Assembly (NCBI GenBank): GCA_037042915.1
Contig: CM073196.1
Location: 1,674,001 to 1,738,000 of the forward strand
DNA length: 64,000 bases
From: Auricularia sp. M13
Taxonomy: Eukaryota > Basidiomycota > Agaricomycetes > Auriculariales > Auriculariaceae
Direction of reading: 5' to 3'
The notes beneath the pieces were generated by a model. It ran no database searches, was not told where the DNA came from, and worked only from the letters and a program-made list of their open reading frames with translations. Shown piece by piece: positions 15,256-28,456 of this stretch. A program made the translations under genes and the position numbers. Each line of letters opens with the position of its first letter. Position 1 is the first letter of the stretch.

Positions 15256-16232
15256 TCAGGGGAAGTCGAAGTCGTCATGGTCAACTTGCCTGGCTTTCCA
15301 CAGCTGCACGATGTTGATGACGTTTTTGCCGAAGCAAACGGGGAAAGTAATCGAGGCCAGGATCTCAGCAATTGTCCAGTTTGCCACCCATGCAGGCACG
15401 GAATACGGTGCGGGGAGCAGGCCTCCTAGGTGCGAACCGATGGTAGTGTGGTCCCATTTCATGAGATAAAGCGCGACGAAGAACATCTCGTTGCCGGCGC
15501 AGAAGGCAAACAGTGTGCGCTGAAGAAGAGTTAGACGCAGATACCGCGCAATCTAGCGTGTCGTACGAACAGAATCGTTATAGTATAGCCAGAGGATGCG
15601 GCTGACTTCGCTAGTCACGGTCTTATGACTACGCGAGCCTGTGACCAGGGAGCTGTGCAAGACGGTATGTGTAAGCGCCCAGCCAGGTGAGAAGGACGAC
15701 GGATAGCCACCTGTACATGTGCATGTAGTGGCTGCTGAAGTCGAGAGCGATAAGGAACTGGAAGGCAAGCGCCCACTGCGGATAAGCAGAAGACAGGAAG
15801 CAGAGGAGGCCAGCGGTCGTGCAGCTGTGAACGGGATGAGCGCGCAGCAAGCAAAGCGCGCGCAGAGGGCCACTGACCGGTCTGTGACCATGTCGAGGAC
15901 GGCGCCGAACTTGGAGGTCTGGTCGAGGGCGCGCGCGGCGTGGCCGTCGACGGCGTCTAGGAGGCATGATATGCAGTAGAGCACGGTGCAGTACTTGGGA
16001 TGGAAGGACATGAAGTGCAGGCTGGCGGCTGCGAGGATTATACGCGTGTAGCCTGCGGGCGGGGCGGGTGAGCGCGGCGCGGGCGACGGCGGGCGCGCTT
16101 GCCTATGAGGTTGGGGACGAAGAGGAAGACGTTCTCCGAGTAGGTCTGGGCGGTGGCGAGGTCGACGGCATGCTTGGCGTCAAAGACCTCTATCGAGTTG
16201 CGGCGCGCGCTGGCGGCGGTCGGGGTAGCCAT
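15256..16232 (-). CDS. PIS1: CDP-diacylglycerol--inositol 3-phosphatidyltransferase (PI synthase)
   Basis: Pis1 makes phosphatidylinositol from CDP-diacylglycerol and myo-inositol in the ER/Golgi membrane. The CDP-alcohol phosphatidyltransferase motif is intact: DGHAARALDQTSKFGAVLD followed by MVTDR, near 15960-15890. The N-terminus is MATPTAASARRNSIEVFDAK, then FLFVPNLIGYTRIILAAASL across an intron. Hydrophobic segments and SSHYMHMYRWLSV follow, then the last exon from RTLFAFCAGNEMFFVALYLM to the stop TGA at 15256-15258, ending HDDFDFP. Four or five introns. Length about 240-250 residues, typical for Pis1. Convergent with the AAA ATPase gene and divergent from PAB1. Confidence 0.93.
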
Positions 16233-16471
16233 GACTCTGGGAGCGGGAGTGGGTGACGTCCTCTGACTTGAGCCCTGCCGCAGCGGTAATTCCCGGAAAC
16301 GACAATAAAGACCCGGACGGAGTTGGCTGCTCCTTCGTCACGAACCACCATCTCGTCCCTCTGAAATCTCCCAGAAAACCCCATAAAACCCAGTCGTACT
16401 TGTTCATTTCCTCGAAAACTACTTCCAACCCAAGCAGTAACGAGACCGACCCCCAAATATCAAGAAAAAAA
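16233..16471. promoter_or_regulatory. PIS1/PAB1 divergent promoter and PAB1 leader with oligo(A)
   Basis: 239 bp lie between the start codons. The PAB1 leader has an A-rich run (AAGAAAAAAA, 16462-16471) touching the ATG. PAB1/PABPC1 mRNAs in other eukaryotes carry A-rich 5' leaders bound by Pab1 itself for autoregulation; the tract here is shorter, so that function is a suggestion. Confidence 0.45.
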
Positions 16472-18788
<2,317 letters not shown>

Positions 18789-19040
18789 GTGCTATGTGTT
18801 GTTTTCTTTATTTTCGTATGCCTGGTCGGTCTATCGTTTGCTTGCTTGATAGGTAGTATGTTTCTCGACGTAGCCTGCCATGTTTTTCGTTGGCACGCTG
18901 TATGGCTCTGAACAAGTCGATTGTTGCTTGAAATACTGTGTGATGCAAGGCGGGGTGAATCGGTGCAACCAGCTTGATTTGGCCGATGCAATTTCCGTCG
19001 GAGAGTGAAAGCGTGTCAACCGTGTCCTCCCGACTTCAAC

Positions 19041-20893
19041 ATGTTCTCCAGCGCCCAGCTCGCAAAGGCTGCGCAAACGGTGGACACTTACGCGCATCTG
19101 GCGTACCCCCACTGTCTAAACTTGCGCGTATCAGTAACACGGCGGCCTGCATTATTACTGACTCGCAGTGCAGCTATGATGTGCCGCCTCAATACGAAAT
19201 TACCCTTGAAGAATTCGAATCCGCCGCTATCGACAGAATACGCGTTTTATCAGCTATAGAGTCTTCCCTCGCGCGCAACAAGGATTGGGCTGGCCTCAAG
19301 CTCGACCTTGACGCCCCATGCAAGAAGTTCCTGCCCCTGCATCCCAACAGCCAGGCGAGGGATTTCGACGTCGATGCTGAGCGGAAACGCGATCATCTCA
19401 GCCACTTTGTGCTGCGGTTGGCGTTCTGTCGCTCGTGCGTCACATTACTGGAGTATTGCGTTAGCTCAACGGCCTGCGCTATCAGGGCCGACCTGCGACA
19501 GCGGTTTGTCAAGGCGGAGACGACGCTCTTCCGGCTGCGGTACACACAACTGGCCAAAACCGAGCAGGACGCGTTCCTACACAGTCAGCGGTTCGACTGG
19601 GAAAAGGTTCGTCCTTTGCTAACGCATCGTTGGATCGGACGGCTTAGGATTGGCAGGTTCCCGCGAACGAGCTGCAAGCGTTGAGGGCGGATATATTGGC
19701 GGCGCATGGTATGCAAAAAGAACTCGTAAACTCATGGCCAAAGGACGGCCAGCCTCCTTCGTTCTATAAGGTATACCGTCGTTTCCCATGTGTTGATGTG
19801 GTACGTTGAACGATGACCAGGCTGACTGGACGAAAACGCCGGACCTCGTGTTGAACCGGAGGGTATACCTTCGCATGGGCAAGGTGTACGTCCCGGACCT
19901 GGAGAAGGAGAGCATTGTCATGGAGGACTTTAGCTCGAGGCTTGAGAAAGCCTTGATTGTGAGTTTCATCTCTTTCTCTCACCCACTCGCTCACGTCGTT
20001 ATAGCAAACCTCCATGGCCCTACCACGCCTGGACGAGGATGACCGGATAATGCCCATCCTCGAACATCTCTCGGAGAGCATGATCTCTGGCATCCCATCC
20101 GATAGCGCCTTCTCCATTACCGAGGCGGACGGAACGACAATTACGGCCGACATGATAAACGACCTTGCGAGCAAGCACTTCCCGCTCTGCATGCGCACCA
20201 TGCACGCCAGTCTACGAAAGGACAAGCACCTGAAGCACACTGGCCGTCTGCAATATGGCCTCTTCCTCAAGGTCAGGACCAATCGTGATACCGTCATGGG
20301 CTCGGTGCTGATGCGTCTTGTAGGGCTTGGGAATGGAGCTCGATGAAGCCATCGTATTCTGGCGGAAGGCGTTCCGCGGCGGTCCCATTCAGGAGGACAA
20401 GTTCAACAAGGAGTACAAGTACAATATTCGACATCAATACGGCCAGGAGGGCAAACGTGCCAACTACCCACCCATGAAGTACGCCGCGTGATAATTTCAC
20501 AGCCGGCATCGCTAAAAAAAAATTGCATTCTTCAGTTGTCAAAAGATTATAACCAGCGCGCCACCCGGGCCTCAGGAGGCCCATGGATGCCCCTTCAAGC
20601 ATTTCTCTCCGGAGAACCTCAACACGGCGCTCATGGCAAACTACGGCTCCTGCGGTATGACGACCGGGGCGATCGCAGACATCAACAACTTCGTGAAACA
20701 GAAGCATTACCACCTCGCCTGCACACGCGTGTTCGAGGTCACCCACGGTGTTCCTTCCGGCGAAGGCTTGGGTAATAAGGAGACCGTCACCCATCCCAAC
20801 AGATACGCTGCGCGGAGCAGAGAACTGGCCGCCCCGCCGCCGCAGGCTGTCAAGCCTGAAAAGTCGGAAGACGTGACCATGACTGACGCGTAG
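19041..20893 (+). CDS. PRI2: DNA primase large subunit (4Fe-4S)
   Basis: Pri2 helps make RNA primers with Pri1 and hands them to DNA polymerase alpha. Recognisable segments include PPQYEITLEEFESAAIDR, FVLRLAFCRS, TPDLVLNRRVYLRMGKVYVP and DLASKHFPLCMRTMHASL. The four iron-sulfur cysteines are all visible: in FPLCMR, NCQKII, HGCPFKHF and HLACTRVFE. The second is found only after splicing an intron near 20480-20535; its spacing to the third (17 residues) equals that in the human protein. GMELDEAIVFWRKAF and YGQEGKRANYPP are also typical. About seven introns. The start ATG at 19041 follows a GTG-led extension that was not used. The 3' end lies only 73 bp before the TIR element. Confidence 0.94.
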
Positions 20894-20957
20894 GCCGTGC
20901 CATGTATTATGATTACCTGTTGTAGTCCTGTTGCTGTCATTTTCGTTGCTTTCGTAT

Positions 20958-20966
20958 ATACTGTAT
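20958..20966. repeat. Left flanking direct repeat (probable target-site duplication)
   Basis: ATACTGTAT here is repeated at 22123-22131 on the same strand. The last six bases (CTGTAT, 20961-20966) abut the symmetrical inverted-repeat end; the extra three bases overlap the right inverted repeat, so the duplication may be 6 to 9 bp. Confidence 0.7.
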
Positions 20967-21045
20967 TATGGAAAGCCGGAGTGAGCTGCCTCGGATCCAC
21001 TGTGATCTGATGGTCGGACGCGCACAGTCGAGCGCGGAGCAATCT
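20967..21045 (+). repeat. Left terminal inverted repeat
   Basis: The first 31 bp are an exact inverted match to 22095-22125. Further matches inward include TGATGGTCGGACG against TGATCGTCGGACG and GGAGCAATCT against the same word, with small indels between them. Confidence 0.8.
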
Positions 21046-22066
21046 ACTCTCGGCCATACCAGCTCACAATCACCGGGTCGTACTGAGAGCTTTCTAAATC
21101 CGTTGCCATCATAGCCGTTGCCGCCGCCGCCGCTGTGATGTGGGCTCGTAATGCCGACCTGCTGGCTATCCCCTGCAGAATAACTCAGTCTACGAATTGA
21201 TACTTTGTACAAGGAAAACATTGCGCCTATCATGAAATACCCCTTTGGGTTAGATATTCACAGAAAATAGGGCCTAGTATAACGATACCGGTGCACCTCA
21301 AGAAACTCTCAGCGAATGACTCAAAATGCAAAATTATCGCACATCCACTTGCAATCAGTCCGGCCTCTGCCCTCCGAGAAACTGTGAGTACCTAGCGGCT
21401 GGTTGAATGCTTTTATTACCTCTCTCATGTGGCAAGTCTCCTCGAAAGGCGAGAGACTGTGGCAGAACGCGAGCTTGAAACGCCTCTGAGATTAGTAAGA
21501 CTGCCAGTGTACCGCCTAAGCTGGCGGGACTGCAGATTTGGCAGGCTGAGAGCAATATGGACGTCCTCCACCTCCCCGGTGAGCAACTGAGTCTATTAAA
21601 CTCAATTTAAGTGAACAGGCGGCGGAGAGCATGGGGAAGCAACTCCGGGCTGAGAATGCGATCCAAGACAGAGCTCTTGGGAGTGAGGCAATCAATCGGG
21701 CGTTTTGCTATGTTGCCAAAGTACGCGCATACGTTCGAGGGGAGGAAAAGTCTGCATCTATTGGAAGACTAGTAACATGGCGCATACATAGGTCTCAAGT
21801 CGTTCCCGGGACCCGCAAACGGCTCAGTTGAATTCATAGACATCCCGGCCACCCGAAATCTGGGCTTCGCATTCTTTGGCGTGCAATGACCGCATCTCCA
21901 TACCTCTTGGGGCATTTAATATATACACTGCGTCATATTAGATAGCGGTCGACGAACAGGACGAAGCTGGGACGACGGCAAAGCAGGTGACGATGTCGAG
22001 CTCCGGGTGCGGCGTTACGATCCGTCGTGTTGATTGACATGTTCCGAGGCATGTGCCATCGTCGGA

Positions 22067-22125
22067 AGATTGCTCCGTCGTCGTCCGACGATCAGATCCG
22101 AGGCAGCTCACTCCGGCTTTCCATA
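22067..22125 (-). repeat. Right terminal inverted repeat
   Basis: Read on the minus strand from 22125 it gives TATGGAAAGCCGGAGTGAGC, identical to the left end for 31 bp, then a diverged inner part ending GGAGCAATCT. Confidence 0.8.
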
Positions 22126-22131
22126 CTGTAT
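22123..22131. repeat. Right flanking direct repeat (probable target-site duplication)
   Basis: ATACTGTAT, the same as 20958-20966. The six bases 22126-22131 (CTGTAT) lie immediately outside the inverted repeat. Confidence 0.7.
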
Positions 22132-22444
22132 GGCTTAGGATCGCAGCAGCGCCAGTGATGTTCAGTCTCAGCATGTTACGATTATAAGAGTAAGATACAT
22201 AAGGGTCGTGAGCAGGCATGAAGCGCGACAGCAAGAGAGTGGTGCAGCAAAATATGCGAGCAAGACTGTGCGGAAAGAGCGAGGAGAGGTGTCCGGTGGA
22301 AGATCGTAATCGTGGCAACGTATAGCGATACAGATGCAGACGCGGACACACACACAGCTGAGCAAAGGATCAATAAGTACACGCGCTGAGCGGAAAACCC
22401 AAAACCGATGAGAAAAAGGAGAAGAAGAATATAAACAGTGACTG

Positions 22445-23666
22445 CTATGAATCACTATAACCACTATCCGATGAGTGTGAGGGTGACCGAGGGCTCTTCG
22501 GCAGCTCGTCCATGTACATCTGCAGACGGCAAAGTTAGCAATAGAATGGGCGCAGGAGAACAAAGGGGACGCACTCTATATACTTCAATGTGCCGTTTCT
22601 TTGCAGCCTTGCAATATGACTTGATCTTGGCGCGCTCCGGAGTCTCGCATTTATCGTCACGCTCGGGATGGAAGACCGTGCCGACAGTGCGTATGAACGG
22701 GCGGTCGTCTAGAAAGTCGATAACCTCGTCGAGCTTGGACATGTAGGGGTCAAAGCCGAAGTGTTTGATGGATTGTGGAAGCCTGTCGAGCACGCCCCGT
22801 GGGACGTCGAACCCAATGACGAGGCGCTCCAGGCGCGGAAATTGGGTGACGAGGCTGAGCTCGTTTGGGTTGCAGTTCCAGCCCGCGTCGAGGACCATAA
22901 GGTCCGTAACCATCTGGCTGAAATGCGTCCAGCAGCGGCTCAGGTCGGTGAGCGTGGCGAACGCCAGCGAGCGAATGTTGACCATAGAGGTCTTGTAGAG
23001 GTAGGCTAGGCATTTCCGGGAAATGGACGAGTCAATAATCAATTTCCGAAGAGCGGGCAGCTCGAGCGGGTCGGCGTAGACGGTGCTGTGTCTTGGGGCC
23101 TCGAGCGTGAGCGTCTCGACGTCGCGGAAGACGTCGAGCAGCTGGTGGAGGATGACAGGGTCGCTGATCTGCGAGCGCACGGAGAGGTGCACTATCCTAG
23201 CCGGCGCGGTGCGAAGCTGCTTAACCTGCTCGTCGCAGAAGCTGAACAAGTCCGGGATCTCGAGGGTGGGCCCCATGAGCGTCAGGTGGAGGGCGACGAG
23301 GTTGGGAAGCAGCTTGAGTATCGCGGGGATGGCGCTGAGGTCTATCGTGGTGGAATAGTATGCGCTCTGGCAGCCGAGCGAGAGCGCGGTCGCTTCGCGT
23401 GGTAGCTTGGACCCGCGAGCGGAAAGTCGCTTGACGGCGCGTAGGAAGGAGTCGAAAGCCGACTTGTACACGATGTGCTCATCGGTGGCTCGTAAGCGCA
23501 CCTTGCGCCAGAGTATGCGCTCCGCGTGCGTGTGCCAGAGGCGCGAGGTGCGCATGCACGCAAGGAGCGTTGCGTTGTCGCTGTGGAACGCCCCGCCGCG
23601 ATATGGGTCTAGCGCAGCCCACTCGACTATCTCCATAGCTATCTCCACTGGAGGGTTGAACGGCAT
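22445..23666 (-). CDS. F-box/LRR-like protein of agaricomycete type
   Basis: A protein of about 390 residues starting MPFNPPVEIAMEIVEWAALD, with HSDNATLLACMRTSRLWHTH matching the degenerate N-terminal F-box-like region common in large agaricomycete families. The body has irregular Leu-rich repeats such as ILKLLPNLVALHLTLMGPTL, LTLEAPRHSTVYADPLELP and FPRLERLVIGFDVP. Almost all of it is one exon. An intron near 22520-22565 joins IEVYR to MYMDELPKSPRSPSHSSDSG, ending at 22445-22447; reading through instead would give a longer, less natural tail. Such proteins may act as substrate receptors of SCF ubiquitin ligases, but the targets are unknown and the F-box is weak by eye. Confidence 0.8.
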
Positions 23667-24342
23667 CGCCGCCTAGACTTGCTGTATACCCACGCCAGAC
23701 TGAGAGAGGTATAGGGAAGAACCGGAGAGCAAGTTGCTGCTCCGAAACTTGCACAACTTAACCCCCTGCGGCTCCCGTCCCCGCTTCTCGTGAGCACAAG
23801 CGGTGGCCCCTGCATCGCGACACACAGTCGCATTCTGACCAGGGTGAACCGGGGCAATATCGGTGGCAACGGGCTGTTCAGACAATTATTTCCGTGATTT
23901 TTCTACCAGTCTCCACCCACCCACCCAGCCTACCGCAGCCAGACTATACTCCGTGGTCCTTCAGGCTGGACGACCTACCCATAATGTGGCGGGAATGAAA
24001 ATTATAATGTATTCAGTGCGGGTCCTGTTGAAAGAGGGACAATTGCTTCCAGCGACGCCATGTGCGTGGGCGGACGAATGAGTGCTATCCTCGTAACCAC
24101 TCCCGAGCGCTTAAACTAGAGAAGACCGCATTGAATGCAGTCCAGCTGTATATTTAGAATCTCGCGCTGGCTGCTGTGTGGTGTCACAAGATAGGCGGTT
24201 AGATTGGAACGGATAGAAATCAATACCCAGGCAAGCCGACAAACGCTACAAAGCAACCAAGCAAACATGTCGTTCAATAGGGAATACGCATAAAGGTACA
24301 CATGGGACATATTTACAGGCGGTTGCAATGCTAGGAGGTGCA
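23667..24342. other. Gene-free intergenic region
   Basis: Between the 5' end of the F-box gene and the 3' end of CMR1. No coding exon, RNA gene or repeat was recognised. It should contain the F-box gene promoter. Confidence 0.4.
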
Positions 24343-26538
24343 CTACTCGGTATCAGCCCACAGCACGCACCGCCCGCTTCCGTTGCCACTGGCAGCGCGG
24401 GCGAGGATGCTGGGATGAGACGCGGTTACCGCTTGAACCGCCGTGATCCTGGGAGCGATGAGCATGAGCACAAGTCGGCATGGCAGCAGGACGCGTACTT
24501 GTTCTTGTCATGCAACTTCCCAACGACCTCGCCCTTCGGTGCATTAGCTTGATACCAACTATCTGTTGCTCGCGACTGACCTTCCATGTTATAATATCCA
24601 GGGAATGGTGCATATTACCAACCTGGACACGTCAGTCTCATATAATCTCCGGGCACGATGGTAAGGTATACCGGACCGTAAAGTGAGGGTATGCATCGGG
24701 GTTGGGAGACCATTGCGACTTGAACACAGTCAACCATCGTCCCTGCAATAATCTGTAAGCGAGCTTATACGACGATGTCCTCGACCTGAAGACTCACGGT
24801 TTGACAGTCGTGCGACAACTGTCCCAGCGGACGGAAGGACCCCAAAGGTCCAGAACGAGCGACCTGATCAGGCCGGACATTCCAATCTGCACCCACGTTA
24901 GCAGATAGATAATCGGCAAATGGAAGCCGTACACCGTAGATTATCGTCGTAAGACGTGGACACGATGAAGCGTCCAGTTGCGTTCCAAAATGCCGAACTG
25001 ACGGATTGGCCATGTTGCCACTCGCCCTTGAGCATGCCATTCCCGTCCTTGGACTTCGAGAACTCCTCGACAACATCGTAGTCTACGTCAATAGGATATG
25101 TCTCTTCGTCCGTGGATGGTACTGGGGCAGGTACGTCGACACTGTCTACTGGTATTTGCATCAATTTGCGAGCATCCCAAAGTCTGTGAACAGGTCAGAA
25201 GCCAAAGCTTTGGTAGGAGCAGGACGTACTTGAGGAAGCGGTTATTGCTAGCAGTGAGCAGGGCATGATTGTGAACGGGGTTGACGCTAATGGAACCGAT
25301 CTTGTGCTGCGCCAGCTCATATCGCGTCGCCTTGGACTTGTGTTCGCGGAGGTCCATGTGCGTGAGGCCGCCGAGAACATCAGAAATCCACATCTCGTTC
25401 CCCTCGGGGAGCAGGTCGAAGCCGCTGATGAGCGTGCGGGGCTCGAACGCGATGAGCTCGCGCGACATGCCGGCGGTGAAGCTCCATTGGCGGATGGTGC
25501 AGTCGTATGCGGACGTGAAGAGCGAGTGCGCGTCGCGCGGGTGGAATTTGATGCAGCTGATGGACGACCTGGACGTTGCGGGCCAGTGCGTCTGCAGGCG
25601 CCAGTACCGCCCGCCCTCCTCGCTGACGATGGTGTTACCTTCGTCGTCCATCGTCTCCTCGGGCGCGGCCCGCGCGTCCCACACGCCGAGCTGGCCGTGC
25701 TTGTCGCCGAAGAAGATCAGGTCCTTGGTCTGCCGACTGCGTCAGATTGCATGGGAGCGCCACATTGGGCCGTCCTTACCCGCTCCGGATGGTACGCCAT
25801 CGAGTACACTCGGTCCTGCGTCACCTTCGCGCGGCTGACGACCTTCATGCTCTTCACGGCGTGCTTGAGCGCGGAGAGGTCGCGGTCTTCGGACGCGGCG
25901 TCCTCCCATGTCAGCGAGTCATCGCCAACGCGCAGCGGCTGCCTAGTCTCGCAGAGGAACCGCAGCGTCGCGCGGAGCGTGGCCAGTTCCTCGTCCGTGT
26001 GTTCAGAGCCCAGGATCGTCAAGTCCAGCTGCTCATGGCGCGGTCTCTACGAACATGTGAGCGGACGTGAAGCGGACAAGCGAAGGACCAAGAAACGGAC
26101 ACTGGCAGCCCGAGCATTCTCCTCAGCGAGCAGCCTCTCCTCCTCGGCCTGCCGTCTGCGTTCCTCCTCCTCTTCCTAAAGACACCATCAGCGTCACCGC
26201 CCACCCCGTAATCCGCGCACGAACCTCGCGTTTCTGCTTCTCCTCGGCCGTCTCGTTGGGGTCCGCAAGTGAGCGGCGGATGCGCGTGGACTGACGCCTT
26301 GGCGCCGGCGGCTCGTCCTCCGCCTTGCGCTTGGGTTTGCGCGGCTGCACGGGCTTCGCCTTGGGCGCGGGCCGCGGCACGCCGAGGTCCGCGGCGGCGT
26401 TGTCGAGGTTGAGCTCGGCGAGCAGCGCGCGGTTCTTCGCCACATTCTCCTCGCGCAGGCGTTCGCTGTGCGGCGTCAGTGCGTAAACGCGTAGTCCTCC
26501 AGCAGCGGGACGTACAGTTCCGATAGTTTCGGAGGCAT
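24343..26538 (-). CDS. CMR1: WD40 DNA damage-binding protein Cmr1 (WDR76-like)
   Basis: Cmr1 is a nuclear WD40 protein linked to DNA metabolism and protein quality control after genotoxic stress. The start MPPKLSELYVPLLEDYA joins across an intron to ERLREENVAKNRALLAELNL. A basic region with ADEPPAPRR-type sequence and RRSLADPNETAEEKQKRE follows. WD40 blades include KDLIFFGDKHGQLGVWDARA, SISCIKFHPRDAHSLFTSAY, LTHMDLREHKSKATRYEL and HALLTASNNRFLKLWDARKL. The end is in several small exons: CQT joined to GRWLTVFKSQWSPNPDAYPH, VGNMHHSLDIITWK, GEVVGKLHDKNK and ITAVQAVTASHPSILARAAS, finishing GRCVLWADTE with stop at 24343-24345. At least eight introns. The exon chain matches the Cmr1 family C-terminus very closely. 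Confidence 0.92.
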
Positions 26539-27073
26539 CGCTGGTTTCGGTGTGAAGGGTCTTCGGGTAAAGCGCGTTCGAGCTCCGCTTCAAGACGCGT
26601 CAAAGGGAAGTTTTTACTGTTTTTCTTTCATTTCCTAGTAATAAACTAAGTACAATTTGCCACTACATAACAAATTCTCGAGCGGCCGAGCTTCGCCGGC
26701 AGACACCTTGCTTGAGTTTGAGGAATCATATACTAGCCTCTGTCCGAGAGTCTATAGTTACCGCTGCTGCGTCAAATTGCGCTGCTGCTCGCGCACCCTC
26801 AAACTCGTCTCTGGGTTGTCGGTACCATAAAATACTGAAGTGAGGAAGAGAATGCCGTTTTGAAGCGATTCATTGCAAGTCCAGCTTAAGTTTGCGGATA
26901 TGGCCCCACGTGCACCTATGATTTCGAGTAAGCGAGAGGCCTTTGCAGGGGCAAGGTGGTTCATGCGTGAGAAAGGAGACATGCTGACATTTTCATGAGG
27001 ACAAGGTAAGCATAGATGGACACCTTAGACCTACAGGCTTGCAATGTACTGTAATGAAAACGCAAGAATACTC
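26539..27073. other. Gene-free intergenic region
   Basis: 535 bp between CMR1 and the 3' end of the Crinkler-type NTPase gene. A 74-codon minus frame (26758-26982) has no recognisable similarity. AT-rich around 26600-26680. No repeat pair was found. Confidence 0.4.
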
Positions 27074-28454
27074 CTACGCTTTTGCATGACGTGGCAACGG
27101 AGAATATGTGTAGAGCGATAACGGCCATTTTGCACAGTTGTCACCTAAGTCTGCGAGCGCGAGACGAATGGCTTTGAAACTGCCCTCGCCAGAGATCTGC
27201 ACTTGTGCTAAGGGACGCAGAGCAACATCACCGTCGCGCCGCTGCGGAAACATGATGTACAGTCGGATGACACGTTTCGAGAGGGCGGACGTTTCGCGAC
27301 CGCGGTGCTTATCAGGACTGTTTGGATCGAGAACACCGAACAACCAAGTAGCGTGCACGGTGAGGCGGTCGGTGCATGCCAAGAAGGAAGAGGTCACATC
27401 TTCAGGATGGTCGTACGTGTGCAAAAGCATGCGCGAAATATGCGGGCCGTTCGGCGATGCAACGAAGGATTTGGCATGAACGCGAACCCAATCGCGAAGC
27501 GCCTGAACCGTGGCTGGCGACTGAGAGAACTCGATGCAGTGCTCGAGTGTCGGCGCCGCATAGACAAACACCTCACGCACGCGTTCGAGGCGTTCGGCGT
27601 CAAAACCATAAAGGTGCACGCTGCACTTCAGATTGAATTACGATCAGTGCGAGCCTGCGCACGTACCAGGCAGCGTACACCTCCGACCATGACCAAACAT
27701 CCATCCATATAGTATCCGCCTTCTCCTCATGTGCCCAGCTATTGTTCGACCCGCAGTCGAGAGGCGGGGTCGACGTCGCCTGCACGTTAACCCATCTGCC
27801 TCCGCTCGAAACAAGCCAGAGTGGTGGGTGAAGCCGTTTTGGGTCGCTGTCGATGAGTGCAGCAGTCGTCAAGCGGTCACTAAGCATAATATCGGCAGCT
27901 ACTGGGTCTGGGTTTGCCGCCCTCGCTGCATCGACTGCCCAGTGGTGGAGAAACTCCCATTCTTGACCGGTAAACATGTCGCACAGAGAGCCCCCAGGGT
28001 CGACCGTGCGAAATATACGGCAACCTGACGCCGTGTAGATTGCGAGGACATGTGCTGCCTCGTCGAGGTAGATAGTCTGCTCGCCATCCAGTAGCCGCTC
28101 TACGAGAGCGTGCCGCAGGCACATCGATTTGCCCACGCCAGTTTGGCCGACGATGACGGACGAGCCGAAGGACCACATATCTAACGCCGCCGCATACCGA
28201 TCTTTCGCATGGTTGACCGCGGCATGAACGATTTCGTTCTCTGATCGCACGAGCTGGGTGAAGTAATCGACGCCATCGACACATAGGAACTTGGCCGTGT
28301 ACTCGCTGGGCGGGCTACAGGCGGTCGCTGGCACTGGGACCACCACCTGCTCGTAAAACTGGCTGTCTTGATCGCGCTTTCCCCACGCCGTATGATACAC
28401 TTCACGGAGCGCCTGTGCCGTCGCTGTGTCGTACGCTGCGTTGTTGCTAATCAT
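27074..28454 (-). CDS. Crinkler-type P-loop NTPase, short form
   Basis: Exon 1 (28454 to about 27690) starts MISNNAAYDTATAQALREVY and carries a Walker A, SSVIVGQTGVGKSMCLRHAL, followed by QTIYLDEAAHVL. After YTASGCRIFRTVDPGG comes ADTIWMDVWSWSEVYAA. A donor GTACGTG near 27688 joins in phase to VHLYGFDAERLERVREVFVY in exon 2, which runs to the stop at 27074-27076. The order P-loop, W-x-M-D-x-W-S-W-x-E, L-Y-G-F-x-x-E-R resembles the NTPase part of the large agaricomycete family related to Crinkler (CRN) proteins, which usually continue into a C-terminal nuclease-like domain. Here the protein stops at about 450 residues without it. Role unknown; recognition is from motif order only. The 5' end abuts an opposed remnant of the same family. 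Confidence 0.65.
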
Positions 28455-28456
28455 GG

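Larger units (their letters stand above)
20967..22125. mobile_element. Non-autonomous TIR DNA transposon, about 1.16 kb
   Basis: The sequence starting TATGGAAAGCCGGAGTGAGC at 20967 recurs in reverse complement ending at 22125. The outer 31 bp (20967-20997 and 22095-22125) are identical, and similarity continues inward to about 21045 and 22067, with a roughly 10-bp insertion in the left copy. Directly outside both ends is CTGTAT (6 bp, extendable to 9 bp). Perfect TIR ends and a matching flanking repeat are the signature of a cut-and-paste insertion. The interior of about 1 kb is more AT-rich than the genes and has only short frames with no transposase similarity seen, so it is probably a deletion derivative mobilised in trans. 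Long TIRs with a 9-bp duplication would suit a Mutator-like family, but the superfamily is not settled. It sits between the 3' ends of PRI2 and the F-box gene. The identical outer 31 bp argues for a fairly recent insertion. Confidence 0.8.

Noticed and set aside
21355-21831. Two short frames inside the TIR element as transposase fragments
   Set aside because: Neither shows a DDE/D-type or zinc-finger motif; too short to call.
20894-22444. tRNA genes in the larger intergenic regions
   Set aside because: Scanned by eye for B-box-like GGTTCRANYCC with a paired acceptor stem; none found here or in the other gaps.
25265-26179. 304-codon plus-strand frame
   Set aside because: Lies opposite CMR1 and crosses its introns; no recognisable family.
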